Source: WUQU01 sp038849025
Lineage (GTDB): Archaea; Thermoproteota; Bathyarchaeia; Bathyarchaeales; Bathycorpusculaceae
Reading direction: 5' to 3'
NCBI GenBank assembly: GCA_038849025.1
Contig: JAWCNE010000001.1
Span: forward strand, 31,286 to 95,285
DNA: 64,000 nt
Below, piece after piece: positions 59,288 to 64,000 of this stretch. The notes beneath the pieces are model-generated. The model was not told where the DNA came from, did not search any database, and was given only the letters and a program-made list of their open reading frames with translations. Each line of letters begins with the position of its first letter. The first letter of the stretch is position 1. Both the position numbers and the translations under genes were made by a program.

Positions 59288-59614
59288 TTGGAAATAAGCC
59301 GAAAAAAACTACGGGAAGAAGTTCTCAGCAGAGTTAAATACATTAAAAACTGCGTTCTAGCCAGAGAACTCTGCCTCCTAATCCGCACAAACAGAGCAGT
59401 TCTAGAGCCGAAAGACGTGCAGGAAATCTGCCTATACATTTCTGGACTATGCAAGGAAGAGGGATGCGAAGAACCCAGCGAACTGTGCCGAAAAGCCGCC
59501 GAGGCTGCAGGTGCGGGAGACGAAGAAAAATACTTGGAGCTTTGCGCCCAAAGCGCCATAAAATGCGGGGAAGCCAGAAGGCCTATTCCGAAAAGGGCAA
59601 CCTATGTTGCTTAG
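59288..59614 (+). CDS. Unknown helical protein with four CX6C motifs
   Basis: A 108-aa soluble protein I do not recognise. All eight Cys fall in four pairs with identical spacing: C22/C29, C48/C55, C60/C67 and C86/C93 (each C-x6-C, i to i+7). Predicted helices at about 4-33, 41-57, 61-75 and 78-95 each hold one pair on one face, with no zinc-finger CxxC. A four-helix bundle with a thiol-lined core, reminiscent in idea of copper-storage proteins, or disulfide staples between helices are possible. The TTG start at 59288 is two turns after the Lhr gene. Confidence 0.78.
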   Translation: MEISRKKLREEVLSRVKYIKNCVLARELCLLIRTNRAVLEPKDVQEICLYISGLCKEEGCEEPSELCRKAAEAAGAGDEEKYLELCAQSAIKCGEARRPIPKRATYVA

Positions 59615-59676
59615 TAGGCTTAGGAAAATTTTTAAGAGAGTGAAGCGCTGCTAAAACCAGAAAGGGAGGCTCACAG

Positions 59677-60153
59677 TTGTTTATAGCTCCGTTTGTTCCA
59701 AGTCCGCTTCCAGTGGTCCGCCACATGCTGGTTTTGGCTGATCTAAAACCTGGCGAAGTTTTCTTCGACTTGGGCGCTGGAGACGGCAGAACAGTGATAA
59801 TGGCTGCAAAAGAGTTCGGCGCCAGAGCCGTTGGAGTCGAGTTGAGGGAGGACTTAGCCAAAAAAGCATTAAGTATGGTTCACGAGGAAGGCCTCCAAGA
59901 CAGAGTGACAATTGTTAACGGTGACATTTTCAATGTGGATTTAACATCTGCGGATGTTGTATTTCTGTATTTGACGACGAGCGCTAATGAGAAGATTAAA
60001 CCTAAACTTGAGGCTGAACTTAAAAAGGGAGTGCGCGTGGTTTCCCACGACTATGAAATTGTAGGCTGGAAACCCGTAAAAGTTGATAATTTCTGTGAAA
60101 ATCCAAAGCTGGGCTACCCATCACACACAATCTACTTATACAAGAAAGTTTAA
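59677..60153 (+). CDS. SAM-dependent methyltransferase, aKMT-like protein lysine methyltransferase
   Basis: A 158-aa minimal class I methyltransferase. Opening APFVPSPLPVVRHML, motif I VFFDLGAGDGRTVIMAAKEF near 28-47, VGVELRED, then VFLYLTTSANEKIKPKLEAEL, GVRVVSHDYEIVGWKP and HTIYLY near the end. This order and length match Sulfolobus aKMT, which methylates lysines of Cren7 and other proteins. TTG at 59677 has GGGAGG 7 nt upstream. It is alone between two Cys-rich protein genes. Confidence 0.85.
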   Translation: MFIAPFVPSPLPVVRHMLVLADLKPGEVFFDLGAGDGRTVIMAAKEFGARAVGVELREDLAKKALSMVHEEGLQDRVTIVNGDIFNVDLTSADVVFLYLTTSANEKIKPKLEAELKKGVRVVSHDYEIVGWKPVKVDNFCENPKLGYPSHTIYLYKKV

Positions 60154-60288
60154 CCTATCACGACAAGAAGTGATGGCGTCCACCCTCGTCGATCTTTTGT
60201 GCTCTGCGGTGTACCTAACCAAAATAAACTTTTAATGAGGGCTCCTATATTTTCAGATTTTAGAGAAAACCAGTGTAGGGCTTAGAAA

Positions 60289-60825
60289 ATGCTGTTCGTG
60301 CCGTGGCAGTACATCGCCTACTGGAAATGTGATGCGTGCGGTTTATGCTGCAAAGCCTACAGTGTCGTTCTAAACTTTCAAGAATGGCTCCGCATAGTTA
60401 AAAACTACGGCATAGAAACAACAGCCTCAGACCTAAACAAATTATACCTTAAAAAGAAAAGCGACGGTTCATGCGTATTTCTCTACAAGCTTTCAAACAT
60501 GCACCTGTGCGGGTTACAACACATGAAACCCGACGCATGCAAACTCTGGCCTTTTAAGGTTCTTGCAAATCCAAAATTTGGATATGCCCGCGAAGCCCTT
60601 TACCCATACGGCGGAAGCAAACTCTACATTTATGCCGATTCCAACTGTAAAGGCCTAAAATACGGAAGACCAACATGGGAGTTTACTACCCAGACATTAA
60701 AGGAGTTCATAGAAATCGCCCTAGGAATCCGCAAGGAACAATACAAAACCACAGCGCCAATAGGCGATATTCACTCCACCACCCCATATGAAGTCTTACA
60801 CACAAGAAGATTTTACACGCTTTAA
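60289..60825 (+). CDS. YkgJ-type CxxCxxCC metal-cluster protein
   Basis: A 178-aa member of the zinc/iron-chelating family. The leading motif is KCDACGLCCKAYSVVL near residues 14-29 (C-x2-C-x2-CC), with later Cys in DGSCVFL, HLCGLQHMKPDACKLWPF and DSNCKGL. The family is thought to bind an Fe-S cluster or zinc, and its function is unproven. It follows the methyltransferase by 135 nt and is convergent with the ligase gene. Confidence 0.87.
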   Translation: MLFVPWQYIAYWKCDACGLCCKAYSVVLNFQEWLRIVKNYGIETTASDLNKLYLKKKSDGSCVFLYKLSNMHLCGLQHMKPDACKLWPFKVLANPKFGYAREALYPYGGSKLYIYADSNCKGLKYGRPTWEFTTQTLKEFIEIALGIRKEQYKTTAPIGDIHSTTPYEVLHTRRFYTL

Positions 60826-60874
60826 GATGAATTAATAGTTAACCCGATTTCAGAACTAGCAATTTTAGGGGCAA

Positions 60875-62671
60875 CTAAATTGTCTGGGTTGGGTAGCGCT
60901 CATACTGCAGTTCATAAAGCCTCCTCAACTTGTCAAGGCTGTCTATTTCGTCCACTGTTTTATCCGTTCTAAACCGCACTATTTTTGGCACTCTTAAAGC
61001 GTAGCCGCTTGTGTACTCGTCTGTCTCTTGAATTTCCTGATAAGTTACTTCAACAACCAAAGACGGTTTAACAAAAACTCCCTCTTCATCTTCACTTTTC
61101 CGAGTGTTTTCAACAACCGTTGCCAGCGCATCCATGGTTTCTTCAGGCAAATTTGAAACCCTTCCAATAGTGTAAAGCCTCTTTTCTGTCGGGTCGCGTA
61201 CCGCCAATAGGAAAGAGGAGTATAAGCCCGCGCGTCTTCCCTTCCCGTATAAGGCTTTAACTATTGTGCAGTCTATGGTGTCGCGTTCTGGTTTAAGCTT
61301 AAGCCATGTGTAGGTGCGCTGTCCAATCTCGTAGGGAGCGCTCAAACTTTTGACAACGATGCCCTCAAACCTGTTTTTCAAAGCCTTTTCGTAGAAACGC
61401 ATCAGTTCCACTTCGTTTTGGCAGTCAACACCCTCAACAATGTATTCTTCTGGAACAACCTCCAATAGGTATTTTCTCCTCTCAAAAAGGGGCAAGCCTG
61501 TAAGCTCCCGCCCATTCAAAAAGAGCATGTCAAAGGCTTTAACTGTAACCCTAACTTTTCTTTTTCTCTCTTCAAGTTCTTCTGGTTCAAGCTCCCTAGG
61601 CACGGTTCTTTCAAGCATAACCTGAAAGGGCAGCGGATTGCCCGCTTCGTCAACGGCTATGACTTCGCTGTCCACAATGCAGCTTTGCGCTTTAAACTGC
61701 TCTGCTATCTCCACAACCTCCGGCAATGTCTGTGACTTTTCCACACCGCGCCTTGAAAAAAGCCAGGTTTGAGTGCCCCACTTGTGAATTTGAAGCCTAC
61801 TCCCATCTAGCTTGTATTCGGCTCTGGCTGGGTAGACAACCTTGTCCGGCTCATATAGGTGGGCTAGCTGGGGCTTGATAAACTGACCTGGCCGCATTTT
61901 TACTTCTGCAAGTTTAAACGCTCCCTCAGAAGCCATGCCTATGCCTTCGGTTATTCCCATTATGGCGCATGCTTTTTGGATGAGCTCCGGTGGAACTTTG
62001 TAGGCTTTTGCTGCAGCCCTAATAACCGTGTTAGCATAATAGCCCAATTTTAAATCACCGAGGAGGAGCCTAACAATGTATTTCGCCTCTAAAGGTGTGC
62101 TTTCCCTCAACAAGCTGGAAACATAGAGTTCCCGTTCCCTCAAGCCTTTCAGTTTTGGCAGAAGCTTTACGGCTTCGTAAACTTCACTGACCGTCAATTT
62201 GGGTTCTGCTGGTTTTTTAAGCAAATATGCCACTTCGCCGTGTTCCCCATAATCTAATAAAAGTTTCCTAACCTCATTTTTAGAAACTCCCACTGCCAAG
62301 CTTAGGCTTCGCTCTATCAGGACAGGACCAACTTTCAGGCTTTCTTCTGTAATTGTTCCTAAGGCAAAGCGGGCTTTAGTTTCCAGAGGAAGCTCTGGGT
62401 TTTGGAAGAATTTGGCTAGCTCTGTTTCTTTCCCTTTTTTCCCACGGAGCACTGCTATGCGCTCGTAATATTCAACTATTTTTGAGAAGAATATGTCCTT
62501 TTTTGGCGTTTTCCCATCCATGTAAAGGCGTATCAAATAGTAAGGCATGCCTGTTTTCCACTCTATTTGCTCTGGAGAGAACCCTGCCTCGATTAGGCGC
62601 ACAACCGCCTCTTTTGGAGAACCGTAAGTTTCTATAAGCTCTTTTAATGTTGGCGGCTTAACCGTTGACAT
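60875..62671 (-). CDS. lig: ATP-dependent DNA ligase
   Basis: Joins nicks at replication and repair. The 598-aa protein has an N-terminal DNA-binding domain (1-230), the nucleotidyltransferase domain with motif I EYKLDGSRLQIH (adenylated Lys, near 290), LFSRRG (motif Ia/III), SCIVDSEVIA (III) and FEGIVVKS (IV), and an OB domain with TWLKLKPE (V). No obvious C-terminal PIP box is visible. It is 17 nt downstream of the KaiC-like ATPase gene. Confidence 0.96.
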   Translation of the reverse strand: MSTVKPPTLKELIETYGSPKEAVVRLIEAGFSPEQIEWKTGMPYYLIRLYMDGKTPKKDIFFSKIVEYYERIAVLRGKKGKETELAKFFQNPELPLETKARFALGTITEESLKVGPVLIERSLSLAVGVSKNEVRKLLLDYGEHGEVAYLLKKPAEPKLTVSEVYEAVKLLPKLKGLRERELYVSSLLRESTPLEAKYIVRLLLGDLKLGYYANTVIRAAAKAYKVPPELIQKACAIMGITEGIGMASEGAFKLAEVKMRPGQFIKPQLAHLYEPDKVVYPARAEYKLDGSRLQIHKWGTQTWLFSRRGVEKSQTLPEVVEIAEQFKAQSCIVDSEVIAVDEAGNPLPFQVMLERTVPRELEPEELEERKRKVRVTVKAFDMLFLNGRELTGLPLFERRKYLLEVVPEEYIVEGVDCQNEVELMRFYEKALKNRFEGIVVKSLSAPYEIGQRTYTWLKLKPERDTIDCTIVKALYGKGRRAGLYSSFLLAVRDPTEKRLYTIGRVSNLPEETMDALATVVENTRKSEDEEGVFVKPSLVVEVTYQEIQETDEYTSGYALRVPKIVRFRTDKTVDEIDSLDKLRRLYELQYERYPTQTI

Positions 62672-62688
62672 GGTTCTGCTTCACTGGT

Positions 62689-63927
62689 TTATTTTGCATC
62701 CTTAGTTTTCGGTATAGGCTCTATTGCCCTCAAGAACCCGTCTTGGGTTATGTCAATTTTTATTCTCCGCCTTTCAAAGTTGCTCATTCTACAGTCCAAA
62801 ACTCGTGCTATGCGGACAAATTCGCCTCTGTCAACGCCTAAATCAACCTGCTGGTCATACCAGTATACGCGTCCATAATCAATTATTATTGTGCCGTCCA
62901 AGTTATGGGCTAAGCCTATGCCGCCTGCCATATCATAGCTGTCCCAGACTTCTGAGCTCCGCTGGTTTACATATAGGGCAGTTATCCCATGAACCTGATT
63001 ATATCTAGCCAATTCCATCACACGGTATTTTAAGGCTCCCCGGTAGGCTTCAAGCACTGTAACCGAATCTATTATGGCCAGTTCAATTTTCTCTTTTTCT
63101 GCAACATAACGGTAGGTTTCAGCGAAAGTGTTCCAGTCACGGAGCTCCGGATAAGCCACAGTGTCCAGCACAAAGAGGTTTTCGCGGATTTTGCCCCAGT
63201 CTAAACCTAAAATGTCCGCTTTCTGCTTCAGCCTAGACTGCAAATCAAAACGGGGCGTGGCGCTCTTCCAAGTGTCTTCAGCCGTGGCGTAAAGCACTTT
63301 CCTGCCAGAAGCGGCAACCCTTACAGCTATTTCCTCAACAAGTATGGATTTCCCAGCGCCTGGCAAGCCTGTGATGGCAAATTGTCCACATATGGGTATG
63401 CCTTCCAAACTTTTTCCTTCAGGGGTTAGAAACAGCTGATCGATAAAAGTGCCTGTTGAAAAGCCTATCAGCGGTTTTTTGGCTTCGATGGCTTCATCAG
63501 GCCTCAGTATCAAGCTGCCAAGTTTTTCTTCGCCTTTCTCGATTTTTGTTGTCATGGGTTTTGTTGCAAGCTCCCACTCGTCGGCTGGAGTCTTAGCGCT
63601 TTTCATGGCTTCGGCAAGGGTTTGCGCCATAACCTTCACAAGCCTTTCAACCTCTGGAACGGTTACTTCTGGCGTTTGCTCTGGCAGTGGCGGTTTTGTA
63701 GGCGCTTCTTCAAGTTTTTCTGAAGGCTTAGGCTCAGCTGCTTCGCTTGTGAGGACCCACAACTCGCCGCGACGTTCAATCATCCCCTTGTTTTTAAGAG
63801 ACTGCAGAAAGGCATAAGCGGAGTTTGGTCCATACTTGGGTATTCCCAATCCTTCCGCTATCTCATTAAGGGAGGCTTCACCCCTATGAGTTTTGAGAAA
63901 TTCAACTATCTCTTTCTCCTCAACCAT
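62689..63927 (-). CDS. KaiC/RadA-superfamily ATPase with N-terminal winged helix
   Basis: A 412-aa protein. Residues 1-60 form a winged helix (SLNEIAEGLGIPKYGPNS, LKNKGMIERRGELWVL). A Pro/Glu-rich linker (about 65-100) and a helix lead to a RecA-like domain: FSTGTFIDQLF, Walker A GLPGAGKS near 190, Walker B LAIIDSVTVL near 283, and YVNQRSS near 320. The glycine-rich DNA loop of RadA is not evident. It is linked to the DNA ligase gene, so a role in repair or replication control is likely. Confidence 0.87.
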   Translation of the reverse strand: MVEEKEIVEFLKTHRGEASLNEIAEGLGIPKYGPNSAYAFLQSLKNKGMIERRGELWVLTSEAAEPKPSEKLEEAPTKPPLPEQTPEVTVPEVERLVKVMAQTLAEAMKSAKTPADEWELATKPMTTKIEKGEEKLGSLILRPDEAIEAKKPLIGFSTGTFIDQLFLTPEGKSLEGIPICGQFAITGLPGAGKSILVEEIAVRVAASGRKVLYATAEDTWKSATPRFDLQSRLKQKADILGLDWGKIRENLFVLDTVAYPELRDWNTFAETYRYVAEKEKIELAIIDSVTVLEAYRGALKYRVMELARYNQVHGITALYVNQRSSEVWDSYDMAGGIGLAHNLDGTIIIDYGRVYWYDQQVDLGVDRGEFVRIARVLDCRMSNFERRRIKIDITQDGFLRAIEPIPKTKDAK

Positions 63928-64000
63928 AAATCTCCCAGTCTAAACAAGCTTTTCTTACTATCAATATAATACAAGCTCGAGTAGGCTTTTAAGCATACTC

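Noticed and set aside
1..64000. CRISPR arrays, insertion sequences, rRNA or tRNA genes
   Set aside because: Reading through the intergenic regions showed no regularly spaced repeats, transposase motifs, terminal inverted repeats, or cloverleaf T-loop patterns. A covariance-model scan would be needed to exclude intron-bearing tRNAs.

Overview
The window is archaeal chromosomal DNA. Evidence: r-protein genes in the archaeal order (secE-spt5-L11-L1-L10-L12; RNase P p29-unrelated Rnp4, S19e, L39e, L31e, aIF6, LX), prefoldin, aPDCD5, TBP, RadA, an ATP-type DNA ligase, a Sec11-type signal peptidase, TATA boxes 25-40 nt upstream of starts, and short GGTGA/GGAGG ribosome-binding sites. Many starts are TTG or GTG. 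BpsA (branched-chain polyamines), Lhr, a Sulfolobus-type zinc ferredoxin, a crenarchaeal-type protein lysine methyltransferase and ferredoxin-linked carbon metabolism point to an anaerobic, probably thermophilic member of the TACK/Thermoproteota side, with Bathyarchaeia the best guess. No rRNA or tRNA gene, CRISPR array, transposon or phage gene was recognised.

Layout. 1-3,000: minus-strand translation operon from secE to a truncated L12. 3,000-7,200: DtdA, a divergent ornithine-carbamoyltransferase-like enzyme, then speD-bpsA (polyamines) and an acetyltransferase. 7,200-11,600: a ten-gene minus-strand operon, rnp4 to ftsY. 11,700-14,800: a sulfur-handling block (FMN reductase, TusA, DsrE, an IscS-like protein without its PLP lysine, IscU, TRASH protein). 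14,900-19,700: membrane protein, glutamate dehydrogenase, a Cys-rich peptide, and a two-subunit 2-oxoacid:ferredoxin oxidoreductase.

19,700-38,300 is a dense redox, oxygen-defence and metal-homeostasis island: thioredoxin, flavodiiron protein, two ferritin-like proteins, Rieske protein, ZIP and CDF transporters, Fur, Hsp20, two SDRs, a disulfide oxidoreductase, DJ-1, pirin, USP, AmrS-like radical SAM enzyme, endonuclease III, an FTR-rubredoxin fusion, glutaredoxin, peroxiredoxin, a compact PriS-like primase, zinc ferredoxin, ArsR and a second TRASH protein. A decayed DUF488 (YeaO) gene lies at its right edge. The island also holds an unrecognised protein built of four 18-residue repeats, each with one cysteine.

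38,300-64,000 is mostly housekeeping: RqcH, RadA with a PIP-box-bearing partner, two-subunit fumarase, RimI, LarA, DUF885, MBL hydrolase, PyrE, TBP, ECF S-component, signal peptidase, two tandem zinc-ribbon proteins resembling Cren7, PEP carboxykinase, asparagine synthetase of the AsnRS type, Lhr helicase, an unknown four-times-CX6C protein, a methyltransferase resembling the Cren7 methylase aKMT, a YkgJ-type protein, DNA ligase and a KaiC/RadA-like ATPase. PEPCK, fumarase, glutamate dehydrogenase and the oxidoreductase together suggest ferredoxin-based use of amino and organic acids with gluconeogenesis.
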